A stretch of 27,565 bases of DNA from a virus, in IMG/VR virus record IMGVR_UViG_3300042914_001312, positions 1 to 27,565 of that record, one strand, 5' to 3'. The position numbers and the translations under genes were made by a program. The notes beneath the pieces were generated by a model, which saw only the letters and a list, made by a program, of their open reading frames with translations, was not told where the DNA came from and searched no databases. This document shows, in pieces, positions 1 to 6,724 of this stretch (position 1 is the stretch's first letter; each line of letters begins with the position of its first letter).

Positions 1-168
1 CCAGCATGAGTCATCAGCATATGACAGATACATAGACAAGAGCATGGTCACTATGTAGATGCTTCTCCACCAAGTGATGTGTCTATTGGTCAACCTGTAT
101 ACATACAAGTCAGAATAGACTTCCTTGAATATGTCCTTGACTCTTTGATTCCAGTTCAGTAGACTCAT
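1..168 (-). CDS. Membrane protein, 3' end outside window (partial)
   Basis: Starts with ATG at 168 and reads 56 codons without a stop to the left window edge, so its C-terminus is missing. It begins MSLLNWNQRVKDIF. A hydrophobic stretch at about residues 36-51 (SIYIVTMLLSMYLSYA) follows a Trp/Arg-rich segment and looks like one membrane span, so it probably sits in the inner membrane. The leader is an ACACACATC-ATG context, as at other starts here. It overlaps the last 59 bases of the winged-helix-like gene in another frame, consistent with the compact leftward operon. Function is not recognised. The coding call rests on the open frame, the start context and the protein-like composition. Confidence 0.55.
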   Translation of the reverse strand, partial: MSLLNWNQRVKDIFKEVYSDLYVYRLTNRHITWWRSIYIVTMLLSMYLSYADDSCW

Positions 169-580
169 GATGTGTGTGTGTATGTGAGTGATTCAAATCT
201 TCCAACTTCAACTTGTCCAGATGCTCTTGGATGACATCCAACTTGTCCAGATATTCACCCATAGAAAGAAGGAATCTGTGGAATTTCTCCTCTCTCCTCT
301 TATTCATTTGCATGATTCTGTCTACAGAGTCGGATACATATTTCATTCTGGAGTAGTGTGAACCATCAACTTCAATCTCCCCAATTGATTTGACCAGTCC
401 TTCATCCATCAATGCAGAGATGATTGCAGTCAATGTCTGATGTGAGCAGAGCAAGTCTTCTCTCATGTGTAGGATAGTGCATCCATCATGCATCATGATG
501 TAGTGAAGTATCCTTGTTGTGTTGCTGGATATCATTCCAGATTCAATCTGGTTCAACCATGTTTTGACTTTTGGCTTCAT
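110..580 (-). CDS. Winged-helix-like DNA-binding protein, 156 aa
   Basis: Residues about 20-80 have the look of a winged helix: a helical segment (TRILHYIMMHDGCTILHM), a likely recognition helix (CSHQTLTAIISALMDEGLV), then a short beta-wing (GSHYSRMKYV). The C-terminal half is charged and probably coiled coil (about residues 85-128). It ends in a His/Thr stretch (HSHTHTHHES) encoded by a GT dinucleotide run. Such proteins occur in phage early regions as regulators or replication accessories. It follows a 42-codon gene by two bases and sits downstream of ninG in the operon. The exact role is unknown; the DNA-binding assignment is from fold-like pattern only. Confidence 0.65.
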   Translation of the reverse strand: MKPKVKTWLNQIESGMISSNTTRILHYIMMHDGCTILHMREDLLCSHQTLTAIISALMDEGLVKSIGEIEVDGSHYSRMKYVSDSVDRIMQMNKRREEKFHRFLLSMGEYLDKLDVIQEHLDKLKLEDLNHSHTHTHHESTELESKSQGHIQGSLF

Positions 581-582
581 AC

Positions 583-711
583 TCAGAATAGTGTTAAAGT
601 GTGTGATGTTGGTTTGATAGTCAACTTGTCAAGCAGTTCAATCACTTGCTCCTTGTTGTAGTAGTGTTGAATATCATTCTTGACTTTGTCCTTTGCTTGG
701 TCAATAGTCAT
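583..711 (-). CDS. Small protein, 42 aa
   Basis: Found by hand translation: begins MTIDQAKDKVKNDI and ends SHTLTLF. The start codon overlaps the stop of the upstream 80-residue gene as ATGA, and the stop lies two bases before the start of the winged-helix-like gene, so it exactly fills the gap in a tightly coupled operon. The peptide is charged and probably helical (KVKNDIQHYYNKEQVIELLDKL). No membrane span, cysteine pair or known motif is visible. Function is unknown. The coding call rests on overlap geometry and composition. Confidence 0.6.
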   Translation of the reverse strand: MTIDQAKDKVKNDIQHYYNKEQVIELLDKLTIKPTSHTLTLF

Positions 712-950
712 GACTTCACCTCCTCTATTCTGAAGATTCTCACACCATTGTCAACTCTTCTGGTGACAAACTTCTTTCCATGTCTCTTCCCAGACATCAC
801 ACATAGAGCAGACATCTTTCTTTGTGTCTTGGTCATCTGCTCTGGTTCACAAAATATGAAGAATGATTCACCGACTTCAAGAGTCTTGAATGGATAGATT
901 GATTTCTTTCCTTTTGCTTGTGGCAATTCTACTGATTCTACTTGGTACAT
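708..950 (-). CDS. Small early protein, 80 aa (DUF7303-like pattern)
   Basis: Begins MYQVESVELPQAKGKK. The pattern is a short Lys-rich N-terminus, then YPFKTLEVGESFFI, then GKKFVTRRVDNGVRIFRIEE near the end. This matches small phage proteins I associate with the DUF7303-type family, whose role is not known. The strongly basic middle (KTQRKMSALCVMSGKRHGKK) would suit nucleic-acid contact, but that is inference. Its start overlaps the 3' end of the NinG-like gene by 13 bases, and its stop overlaps the start of the 42-residue gene as ATGA. It therefore belongs to the same translationally coupled recombination operon. Confidence 0.7.
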   Translation of the reverse strand: MYQVESVELPQAKGKKSIYPFKTLEVGESFFIFCEPEQMTKTQRKMSALCVMSGKRHGKKFVTRRVDNGVRIFRIEEVKS

Positions 951-1468
951 TGTTGTTTGGTTTTTGATTTGTATAAATTGATTTTGATTTTGATTTCATC
1001 CAGAGGAAGTCTCAATGGTTCATTCCTCTGTGATTCTAATTCTTCCAGTCTATGCTTTCCAATCCTCTTCAAGATTCCTATCTGATACTCCAGAAGATTC
1101 CCATGAAGATGCTGATTGCAATGGACACATTGACCATGACAATTGTCTTCATTGAATCTCAAGTTTGGATATGAACCAACAGAGTAATAGTGACCAGCAT
1201 CATACTTCCCTTGCAGTTTTGCTCCACATGAGATGCATCCTTTTCCCTTGTCTCTCTCTCTGATGAACTTGTTGAATACTTGTTGCAGTTCTCTTCTCCA
1301 TTGAGAGATTGACTTCTGTCTCTCTCTCATTGCTTTCATCTCTCTCTTCCCTTTCTTCTCATCAACTTTCTTTGCCCAAGATAGAAGACACTTTGGATTG
1401 ATACAAGTTGGTTGAAGAGATGAGTACAATGGAGTGAACTTCACTCTACAGATTTTGCAAGTCTTCAT
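938..1468 (-). CDS. ninG: NinG/Rap-like recombination protein, 176 aa
   Basis: Matches the NinG (Rap) family of phage recombination proteins, which in lambda promote Red-pathway recombination and act on branched DNA. The N-terminus has two cysteine pairs (CKICRVKF and CINPKC) that probably bind zinc. A basic helical stretch follows (about residues 35-75). The family core comes next: CISCGAKL, DAGHYYSVGSYPNLRF, then NCHGQCVHCNQHLHGN. The start overlaps the DnaB stop as TGATG. It is next to the helicase and downstream of the exonuclease and annealing protein, so it belongs to one replication/recombination operon. Length is close to the usual for the family. Confidence 0.9.
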   Translation of the reverse strand: MKTCKICRVKFTPLYSSLQPTCINPKCLLSWAKKVDEKKGKREMKAMRERQKSISQWRRELQQVFNKFIRERDKGKGCISCGAKLQGKYDAGHYYSVGSYPNLRFNEDNCHGQCVHCNQHLHGNLLEYQIGILKRIGKHRLEELESQRNEPLRLPLDEIKIKINLYKSKTKQQCTK

Positions 1469-2832
1469 CAGAATTCATCTTGTGTTTGACCATGTGGATA
1501 GACATTCATGTCTGTATACTTCATGATGTTGTGATGGAATCTCATTGGACAGATACCAGTTCCACCATTCCTCTGTTTGGCAATGATGTACTCTCCCAGT
1601 CCATTGGTTGAATGTCCTCCTTCTGCTTCCATGATACCATAGTATTCTGGTCTGAATAGGAAGGTGACAACATCAGCATCCTGTTCCAATGAACCAGACT
1701 CTCTCAAGTCTGCAAGGATTGGTCTCTTGTCCTGTCTTGATTCTACTCCTCTGGATAGTTGTGATAGAACTACCATTGGAATGTTGGACTCCTTTGCAAT
1801 CAACTTCAGATTCCTTGAGATAGCAGATAGTTCCTGTTCTCTGGAGAGACCAGTCTTCTTTCCACCAAGAGACATCAACTGGACATAGTCAACATAGACA
1901 ATCTCTATTCCATGCTTCTGTTGCATCCTCTTGACTTTTGCTTTCAAGTCCATCACAGAGAGACCAGCAGTATCATCAATGTAGATGGGCATCTTGTTCA
2001 GCACATCAACTGCTTGATAGTATTTGGTTGCTGACTCTTTGTCCAACTTGTACTTCATGAGTTTCTCTGCTGATACACCAGATACCATTGAAGCAAGTCT
2101 GTATGCAAGTTGAACACTACTCATCTCAAGTGAGAAGAATGCAACTGGTACACCAGACTTCCCAAGTTCCAACACTTCAGTCAATGCCATAGCAGTTTTT
2201 CCCATTGCTGGTCTTCCAGCCATATACATTAGGTCTGACTTCTGATGTCCACCAAGCATCATGTCCACAGAACGAACACTTGTAGAATATCCAGAGACTT
2301 CTTGATTGGAGTTCATCCTATGAGCAATTGACTTTGATGCTTCAGTCACTACTCCAGATATGTGAACTACTTCAGTTTTGAGATTCTGCTGGAAGACTTC
2401 ATTCATCTGAGTCATGAATTCATCATAGACATCAAAGACATCAATGGTCTCATCAAAAGTCTTCTCATATACTTTGGATGCAATCTCATTGAATCTCCTC
2501 TTCATGAACATCTCACTCAACTGCAAGCACCATGTTGTGATGTTTGCAGTAGATGCAACTCTGTTGGTCAACTGAGACACATACAAAGCACCACCAACAT
2601 CATCCAACTTTCCTTCACTCCTCAACTGCTTGGTCAAGGTGAGCAAGTCAACTGGTGTGGATGCTCTGTAGAGTGATAGAATTGCAGAGTAGATATCTCT
2701 GTGCTTTGGTTCATAGAACTTTTCTGGTGCAAGTAGTTCAATCACTTCTGGAAGCATCTTCTCAGAAAGCAATAGACTACCCAGAATTGCAACTTCTATG
2801 TCCGAGTCATGTGATTGTATTCTCTGTATCAT
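1468..2832 (-). CDS. dnaB: Replicative DNA helicase, DnaB type, 454 aa
   Basis: A hexameric 5'-3' helicase that unwinds the phage replication fork. The DnaB N-terminal helical domain covers about residues 1-105 (SHDSDIEVAILGSLL, then YEPKHRDIYSAI). A linker leads to the RecA-like ATPase domain: Walker A GRPAMGKTAMAL near residue 205, then FFSLEMSS, Walker B IVYVDYVQLM near 315, then VVLSQLSRGVESRQ and a C-terminal segment DLRESGSLEQDADVV. All expected ATPase motifs are present and the length is normal. The start overlaps the stop of the upstream DUF6291-like gene as ATGA, consistent with co-translation of helicase and loader-like protein. Confidence 0.96.
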   Translation of the reverse strand: MIQRIQSHDSDIEVAILGSLLLSEKMLPEVIELLAPEKFYEPKHRDIYSAILSLYRASTPVDLLTLTKQLRSEGKLDDVGGALYVSQLTNRVASTANITTWCLQLSEMFMKRRFNEIASKVYEKTFDETIDVFDVYDEFMTQMNEVFQQNLKTEVVHISGVVTEASKSIAHRMNSNQEVSGYSTSVRSVDMMLGGHQKSDLMYMAGRPAMGKTAMALTEVLELGKSGVPVAFFSLEMSSVQLAYRLASMVSGVSAEKLMKYKLDKESATKYYQAVDVLNKMPIYIDDTAGLSVMDLKAKVKRMQQKHGIEIVYVDYVQLMSLGGKKTGLSREQELSAISRNLKLIAKESNIPMVVLSQLSRGVESRQDKRPILADLRESGSLEQDADVVTFLFRPEYYGIMEAEGGHSTNGLGEYIIAKQRNGGTGICPMRFHHNIMKYTDMNVYPHGQTQDEF

Positions 2833-3473
2833 GATAGTCCTCCTGTTGGTCTGTATTGCAATGGTAGTACATATCTGTTCGCTTTTGCTTCAGATGATTT
2901 GTTCTCATCCTTGAACCAAACTTGTTGAACTTTCTGCTTCCAGTTCAGAATCTTCTTTCCCTTGGAGTCATGCCAGTCAGCAACCTTGTATGATTCATAT
3001 GAGCGGACTGCAATGTCTTCCTTCATTCCATATGCTCTGAAGTATTGCTTCCATTCTTCAAGTGTAGGAGGAATGAATGGTGATGGTGATGGTCTCTTCT
3101 TTGGAACTGGTTTCAACTTGTCCTTTGCAAGTTCTATCACATCAGTCTCATTGATGATTCCATTCTCATTTCCATTTTCATTTTCATTTTCATTTTCATT
3201 AGCATCACTTTTGGTTGCAGTTTGCTTGTCTTTTGCTTTCACTTTGCTTCCTGTTTGCTTCTTTGGTATAGTTCCATTCATATACCTTTTCATGTTTGCA
3301 TCCAGTTGTGGCTTGATGAGAGTGAAGATGGTCTTTGCAAGTCCAGATAGTTCAACTTCATTGAAGTTCAGAGCATACTCAAAGAGTGCATGATAGACAT
3401 CTGCTTGAACTTCCTTGGGTAGTTCAGAGATTGCTTCATAGAATGAGCGATAGACAATAGTGGAGTCTCTCAT
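2829..3473 (-). CDS. DUF6291-like replication accessory protein, 214 aa
   Basis: The N-terminal ~65 residues (MRDSTIVYRSFYEAISELPKE, then FEYALN, then KTIFTLIKPQLDANMKRYMNG) match a domain I know as DUF6291, common in Bacteroidetes phages directly before a replicative helicase. A low-complexity Asn/Glu linker follows (about residues 90-107, encoded by a 6-bp repeat) and then a Pro/Lys stretch. The C-terminal segment PTLEEWKQYFRAYG plus W-rich residues near WHDSKGKKILNWKQKVQQVW resembles domains of phage helicase-loader or primosomal proteins. Its position just upstream of dnaB with an ATGA overlap supports a loader or origin-binding role. That role is inference; the DUF match is from memory. 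Confidence 0.75.
   Translation of the reverse strand: MRDSTIVYRSFYEAISELPKEVQADVYHALFEYALNFNEVELSGLAKTIFTLIKPQLDANMKRYMNGTIPKKQTGSKVKAKDKQTATKSDANENENENENGNENGIINETDVIELAKDKLKPVPKKRPSPSPFIPPTLEEWKQYFRAYGMKEDIAVRSYESYKVADWHDSKGKKILNWKQKVQQVWFKDENKSSEAKANRYVLPLQYRPTGGLS
3162..3197 (-). repeat. Hexanucleotide tandem repeat (ATTTTC on + strand, 6 units)
   Basis: Six consecutive 6-bp units: ATTCTC, ATTTCC, then four perfect ATTTTC copies (read on the + strand). On the coding strand they are GAAAAT units giving alternating Glu-Asn in the linker of the DUF6291-like protein. Because the unit is two codons, unit gain or loss changes linker length without breaking the frame. Confidence 0.9.
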
Positions 3474-4183
3474 AGTGCTGGTGTGTTAGTCCATTCATTC
3501 AACAATTGTTGCTTGTATGCATATGCTTTCTCCAACTTCTCACAAAGCAGTTGACCATCTTCTGGATTGAAGTGAATCAATGCATGATGAAGAATCTTGT
3601 TGTCTGGTTGACGAGGGTCAAAGGATGCAAATATCCATGCAGTCTTCCCGAATGTCAGCATATTCATTTGGACTTGCCAATAGTAGTCTGAATTGATTTC
3701 TTTCAGAGTCTCCCATCCATCAACTTGACAATGGTAGAAGTGATTGAGTGAATTGAATGGGCATTTGATTTCTACTCCCAGTTCCATGTCAAAGCATTGA
3801 TGATACATGAAAGCATCTGGAGAACATCCACTAAACTCATTGAACAACTTGAATGATGGTTTGAGTTTGGTTTGCTCTGGTGTACTACCAATGTGTTTTG
3901 CTAACTCCTTCAATGCAGTCTCCTCCCATTCGTTTCCCCAGTCCAATGCTCTTCCTGTTGCTTCATAGCATACTTGTCCTGTGACTTGCTCCATGAGTTT
4001 CTCATGAATGTACTTGAGTGCAGTCTGGGAGAAAGCACCAGAGTCCTTGTCTGCTTTGCTTCTTGGTTCAGTCATCAGAGCAGAGATTCCACTACCTGTG
4101 AATTTGCCCAATCTCATTCTATCCCATGCAAGGGATTGTTGCGCTGATTGAATCAGCAAGTCTTGTACATACTTATTCTCCAT
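3470..4183 (-). CDS. YqaJ/lambda-exonuclease-like recombination nuclease, 237 aa
   Basis: A 5'-3' exonuclease of the PD-(D/E)XK fold that prepares single-stranded ends for the neighbouring annealing protein. The start of the fold is LAWDRMRLGKFTGSGISALM. Next come ALDWGNEWEETAL (the conserved glutamate helix), FSGCSPDAF (motif aspartate near residue 125), GVEIKCP (the E-x-K core near residue 140) and YYWQVQMNMLTFGK (the conserved Gln motif). All catalytic residues appear intact and the length fits. It overlaps the annealing-protein gene by 11 bases, the usual exonuclease/annealase pairing. The helicase-loader gene follows with an ATGA overlap. Confidence 0.92.
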   Translation of the reverse strand: MENKYVQDLLIQSAQQSLAWDRMRLGKFTGSGISALMTEPRSKADKDSGAFSQTALKYIHEKLMEQVTGQVCYEATGRALDWGNEWEETALKELAKHIGSTPEQTKLKPSFKLFNEFSGCSPDAFMYHQCFDMELGVEIKCPFNSLNHFYHCQVDGWETLKEINSDYYWQVQMNMLTFGKTAWIFASFDPRQPDNKILHHALIHFNPEDGQLLCEKLEKAYAYKQQLLNEWTNTPAL

Positions 4184-4862
4184 GTGTCTCTTTCATTAAT
4201 TGGTTCAACTGATTCTTCTGCTCCTCACTCATCACATCCTTCATGAGTTCCATTGCATTCCGTATCTCAAACTCATCTGCTCCAGATTTGATTCCTTCAA
4301 TCATCTTGGTCATGGTTGATTCTGGTAGTGCTGATACTCCAGTAGTCTGAGGAGTGATTCTGAATGGTCTATAGACATCCTTGTTCTTCCTGTTCAAGTC
4401 TCTTCCAAATACCTTCCCAAGAGATTGTGCTGCATTCTTCAGACATTCCGATTTGAGTTTAGGGAATGCCATGTCAAGAGCATTTGGTTTCTTGTTGTCG
4501 GCACTCAATGCCCATCTATTCCTCAAGATTGGGTCATCCTTGATATCATCTGGAACTTTGTCTACCATGATGACTACTGATGCTGCTCCAGTCCTTCTGA
4601 TTTGTTGACCAGATACTGGATGAATGACTACCAGTTCAAGTGATGCTTGGACTTCATTTGCTATGTGAGACCATTGGAAGTTCTCTGTTGTCCATTGACC
4701 AAAGAAAAGTTCATCCAATGTCATCTCAATGTGACTGATGACAAGTGTAGATGCTTTCCTATCTGGAGTCAATTCAACTCCTTCAATGGATGGTTCAGAG
4801 TTGAGTCTACCTTGGAACTTCTGGAGAGCATCCATATGCTCTGGTGATAGTGGATAGTTCAT
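4173..4862 (-). CDS. Rad52-like single-strand annealing protein, 229 aa
   Basis: Probable annealase that pairs complementary single strands made by the adjacent exonuclease. The pattern fits Rad52-type phage proteins: FFGQWTTENFQW, a beta-rich part with RRTGAASVVIMVD, then FPKLKSECLKNAAQSLGKVFGRDLNR, where the KSECLKNAA helix and the Gly-rich turn are typical. The C-terminus is helical and charged. I chose ATG at 4862 (MNYPLSPEHM) over the upstream ATG at 4916 because its ATGA overlaps the stop of the previous gene, a coupling seen throughout this operon. Family assignment is from motif memory. An ERF-type annealase is less likely, given the FGRDLN element. Confidence 0.8.
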   Translation of the reverse strand: MNYPLSPEHMDALQKFQGRLNSEPSIEGVELTPDRKASTLVISHIEMTLDELFFGQWTTENFQWSHIANEVQASLELVVIHPVSGQQIRRTGAASVVIMVDKVPDDIKDDPILRNRWALSADNKKPNALDMAFPKLKSECLKNAAQSLGKVFGRDLNRKNKDVYRPFRITPQTTGVSALPESTMTKMIEGIKSGADEFEIRNAMELMKDVMSEEQKNQLNQLMKETHGE

Positions 4863-5164
4863 TGGTTGTCCTCCTTCATCTCTCTTGTGATTGCATTGAT
4901 TCCAGCAATTGACCAACTTAGTGCTTCAAGGAATTCACTTCTGGTACATTCTTCTGTTCCTGTATCAAAAGCATCAGAGACCATTCTCTCTCCAGTACAG
5001 ATGTATGCACCAACATTGGTATACTCTGACTTGAAGACTTGGATTGCTTCAGTTTCTGATAGGACTCCATAGTACCAGTTTCCTCTTTTGCGATAGCATG
5101 GGATAGATACTTCAATTGTCTGTTCTACTGCTGGTTGCTTAACCTTGATTTGAATTGTTTTCAT
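4859..5164 (-). CDS. Small early protein, 101 aa
   Basis: Starts at ATG 5164 (MKTIQIKVKQPAVEQTIEVS) in the recurring leader CATACACATG; an upstream in-frame ATG at 5218 lies well inside the previous gene and is less likely. The protein is a mixed alpha/beta sequence with YRKRGNWYYGVLSETEAIQVFKSEY, resembling small early proteins of Bacteroidetes phages of unknown role. There are two cysteines (YICTG and EECTRS) and no membrane span. It overlaps the end of the 67-residue gene by 26 bases and ends in an ATGA overlap with the annealing-protein gene. That suggests co-expression with the recombination enzymes. Confidence 0.7.
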   Translation of the reverse strand: MKTIQIKVKQPAVEQTIEVSIPCYRKRGNWYYGVLSETEAIQVFKSEYTNVGAYICTGERMVSDAFDTGTEECTRSEFLEALSWSIAGINAITREMKEDNQ

Positions 5165-5342
5165 GTGTATGAGATTTAGAATTGATTTTGATTTGAGAGA
5201 CTTCATCTTTGAAGTCAAAGACTACTGCTTCTACCAGTAGTTCAAGTTGCTTGGTGTAGAACTTGATGTCTTCATCACTCATGTCAAACTGCTTTGACAT
5301 ATAGTTGATGGTCATGTTGATTGTTCTCTGAGTATACTTCAT
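5139..5342 (-). CDS. Small helical early protein, 67 aa
   Basis: Begins MKYTQRTINMTINYMSKQF. It is mostly charged and helical (MSDEDIKFYTKQLELLVEAVVFDF) with a polar His/Asn tail (SKSHTHENNSNQG) that overlaps the next gene's start. The start overlaps the stop of the 76-residue gene as ATGA. No known domain is recognised. It could be a dimerising regulator, but nothing in the sequence decides that. Confidence 0.65.
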   Translation of the reverse strand: MKYTQRTINMTINYMSKQFDMSDEDIKFYTKQLELLVEAVVFDFKDEVSQIKINSKSHTHENNSNQG

Positions 5343-5569
5343 AGGTCAAAGATTGAGTAGTGATGAACCATGAGTCCAGATGTGTTTGGTTTCTTGCAAA
5401 CTACCATGCAATTCTGGTAGACAACTGCAAAACCATTGGGTGATTCTGATGCTCTTCTGATGACTGCTAAATCAATCTCATTGTAGTTGTGCTTTGCACC
5501 AGCATCCAGAATGCTTTTCAATCTGAGAGCATCTGCTCTCCTTTCCTGTAGATAAGAATTTGATACCAT
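5339..5569 (-). CDS. Small early protein, 76 aa
   Basis: I place the start at ATG 5569 (MVSNSYLQERRADALRLKSI). The frame runs nine codons further up only to a TTG, which lies next to the -7 promoter element. The leader CATACACACAAG-ATG matches other early starts. The protein has a helical N-terminus (RRADALRLKSILDAG), then AVIRRASESPNGFAVVYQNCMVVCKK, and no recognised motif. It is probably the first gene of a transcript from the promoter at 5594-5601. It ends in an ATGA overlap with the 67-residue gene. Confidence 0.65.
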   Translation of the reverse strand: MVSNSYLQERRADALRLKSILDAGAKHNYNEIDLAVIRRASESPNGFAVVYQNCMVVCKKPNTSGLMVHHYSIFDL

Positions 5570-5593
5570 CTTGTGTGTATGTATTAAGTTAGA

Positions 5594-5601
5594 CAAATAT
5601 A
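5594..5601 (-). promoter_or_regulatory. Bacteroidetes-type -7 promoter element (leftward)
   Basis: On the minus strand the octamer TATATTTG matches the Bacteroidetes -7 consensus TAnnTTTG. It lies 24 bases upstream of ATG 5569, just after the stop of the 86-residue gene. No clear TTG -33 element is seen 17-23 bases upstream, so it may be weak or activator-dependent. Confidence 0.45.
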
Positions 5602-5604
5602 AGT

Positions 5605-5865
5605 TCAGTAGTCATCTCTGTCATCATCAGCATGGTCTTCCTCATAGCACCATCTACACATCCCATGCTGGTTTTGAACTTCATCCAAGCAATCATCATA
5701 GAAGTCCTCATCAATCTTCTCATCTTCTTCTGATGCTGGATTCTCTATGTTGTACTGCTTTGCTCTATCACTTGCAAGTTGTCTTGCTTCTGCTCTCACT
5801 TCATCAGCATCACAATAGATGCACAGAGAGTGATTGTCTGGTGGATTGATTGGTGATTCAAACAT
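5605..5865 (-). CDS. Acidic two-CxxC small protein, 86 aa
   Basis: Contains two cysteine pairs, LCIYCDAD near residue 14 and MCRWCYEE near residue 70, which would form a four-cysteine zinc site bringing the two ends together. Between them lies an acidic helical region (ASEEDEKIDEDFYDDCLDEV) and the C-terminus is Asp-rich (DHADDDRDDY). The overall charge is strongly negative, unusual for a DNA binder and more like a protein-protein inhibitor or DNA mimic; that is inference. Its start overlaps the 75-residue gene by 8 bases. A promoter element sits just past its stop. Confidence 0.7.
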   Translation of the reverse strand: MFESPINPPDNHSLCIYCDADEVRAEARQLASDRAKQYNIENPASEEDEKIDEDFYDDCLDEVQNQHGMCRWCYEEDHADDDRDDY

Positions 5866-6085
5866 GATGGTCTGGGATTAAGGTGATACGATAGTCATGA
5901 CCTACTCCACCAGCAATCCATTCACATGGATAGTCTTCTTGGTTGTAGGTATCATAGTCCAGTCCTTTGGAGTCACATATCTCCTTGAAGACTGATAGTG
6001 CTTTTCCATATGTAGGAAAGCAGATGAGTTGACAAGCACCATCATTGATGTGCTTCTGCATTGGTTCAATTAGTACATTGTACAT
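5858..6085 (-). CDS. Small early protein, 75 aa
   Basis: Begins MYNVLIEPMQKHINDGACQL. It has a mixed alpha/beta pattern (LICFPTYGKALSVFKEICDSKG) and ends with GHDYRITLIPDHHV. Similar short proteins of unknown role occur in Bacteroidetes phage early operons. There is no membrane span or clear motif. It follows the 58-residue gene by 20 bases and overlaps the acidic CxxC gene at its 3' end. Confidence 0.65.
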   Translation of the reverse strand: MYNVLIEPMQKHINDGACQLICFPTYGKALSVFKEICDSKGLDYDTYNQEDYPCEWIAGGVGHDYRITLIPDHHV

Positions 6086-6105
6086 AGTGATTCTGGTTTT
6101 GGGGA

Positions 6106-6282
6106 TTATTTGATTTTGCTGATTGCAGTATCTATGTGAGACAAATATCTCAGATGCTTGGTTGAATCCTTGTGTCCAATAGACATCAAGTCCAGCATCA
6201 CATTGAGATGATATTCTCTGAGTGATTGAAGTGAGGAAACATCCCTTCCTTTCAATTGATTTCTGAAGTCAAACTTTGCCAT
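6106..6282 (-). CDS. Small early protein, 58 aa
   Basis: Found by hand translation: begins MAKFDFRNQLKGRDVSSL and ends SHIDTAISKIK, with a TAA stop. The leader is CATACACACATGG, nearly the same as at other early starts. The sequence is amphipathic and helical (SLREYHLNVMLDLMSIGHK) with no membrane span. It fills the space between the hairpin terminator at 6302-6332 and the 75-residue gene. It is therefore the first gene after the terminator, reached by read-through or by an unseen promoter. Function is unknown. Confidence 0.65.
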   Translation of the reverse strand: MAKFDFRNQLKGRDVSSLQSLREYHLNVMLDLMSIGHKDSTKHLRYLSHIDTAISKIK

Positions 6283-6301
6283 GTGTGTATGATTTGAGAA
6301 T

Positions 6302-6332
6302 GAAAAATAGGGGAGGAGTCTGACTCCTCCCC
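6302..6332 (-). terminator. Rho-independent terminator (leftward)
   Basis: A perfect 10-bp stem (6310-6319 with 6323-6332, GGGGAGGAGT arms) with a 3-base loop is followed on the minus strand by TATTTTTC. It lies just after the stop of the 70-residue gene. It probably ends or attenuates the short transcript from the 6594-6623 promoter. Confidence 0.85.
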
Positions 6333-6342
6333 AATCAGTAAA

Positions 6343-6555
6343 TTAGCGAGGATATCTATTGAGGAGAGTATCCAATTCAACAATTCTATCTGTGACCAAG
6401 TCTATTCTTTTGAAGCAATAGTCCTCTTCTACTATGTTTCCTTCTTCTATTGCAAGAGCAAGTGAAGCATGGAGATACCCAAGTGAGCGATTGAGTTGAT
6501 TCAGTTCTGCATTGAGAGTGAACTGGACTTTGATTGGAATTTGAATGGTGTTCAT
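6343..6555 (-). CDS. Small early protein, 70 aa
   Basis: Start taken as ATG 6555 (MNTIQIPIKVQFTLNAELN). The in-frame ATG at 6639 lies upstream of the promoter and would fall outside the transcript. The leader is A-rich with CAGACACATG. The protein has a beta-like N-terminus and a helical C-terminal hairpin (LGYLHASLALAIEEGNIVEEDY, then VTDRIVELDTLLNRY). It is the first gene after the leftward promoter and is followed directly by a strong terminator, so it is likely to be the most expressed early protein. Function is not recognised. Confidence 0.7.
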   Translation of the reverse strand: MNTIQIPIKVQFTLNAELNQLNRSLGYLHASLALAIEEGNIVEEDYCFKRIDLVTDRIVELDTLLNRYPR

Positions 6556-6593
6556 GTGTCTGATTTTTTTAGTGTGTTCCTTTATTGGAGTAG

Positions 6594-6623
6594 CAAATGT
6601 ACTACAAATGTCTATCATTCCAA
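6594..6623 (-). promoter_or_regulatory. Bacteroidetes-type promoter (leftward, early operon)
   Basis: On the minus strand, TTG (6623-6621), a 19-base spacer, then TACATTTG (6601-6594) match the Flavobacterium/Bacteroides consensus TTG-N17-23-TAnnTTTG. The expected start of transcription is near 6587, giving a leader of about 30 bases to ATG 6555. This fixes the start choice of that gene. Confidence 0.7.
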
Positions 6624-6662
6624 GAGAAGTTATTAACAACAGACATGGTGTACTCTAACTTG

Positions 6663-6694
6663 CTGAAAATCATAGAGAAAAAAAATATTTTCAG
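6663..6694. promoter_or_regulatory. 8-bp inverted repeat in divergent promoter region
   Basis: CTGAAAAT (6663-6670) and ATTTTCAG (6687-6694) form a perfect inverted repeat with a 16-base A-rich spacer. It lies midway between the two divergent promoters, a natural place for an operator. The spacing of the arm centres is about 24 bases (two helical turns). The binding protein is unknown. Confidence 0.35.
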
Positions 6695-6724
6695 AAAGAT
6701 GTCGGAGATGTCTATCTGTGTCTA

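Noticed and set aside
170-186. GT dinucleotide run near the left end as a regulatory repeat
   Set aside because: It is short and coding (His/Thr tail of the winged-helix-like protein) and doubles as the ACACAC leader of the next gene.
2962-3393. A 143-codon open frame on the + strand with a Phe/Ser repeat
   Set aside because: Antisense of the DUF6291-like gene and its hexamer repeat; the repeated Phe-Ser is just the reverse strand of the Glu-Asn repeat.
4918-5115. A 65-codon minus-strand frame inside the 101-residue early gene
   Set aside because: Fully contained in a better-supported gene with a good leader and an ATGA-coupled stop.
6556-6639. N-terminal extension of the 70-residue early gene to an ATG at 6639
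   Set aside because: It would begin upstream of the TTG-N19-TACATTTG promoter, so the transcript could not include it.
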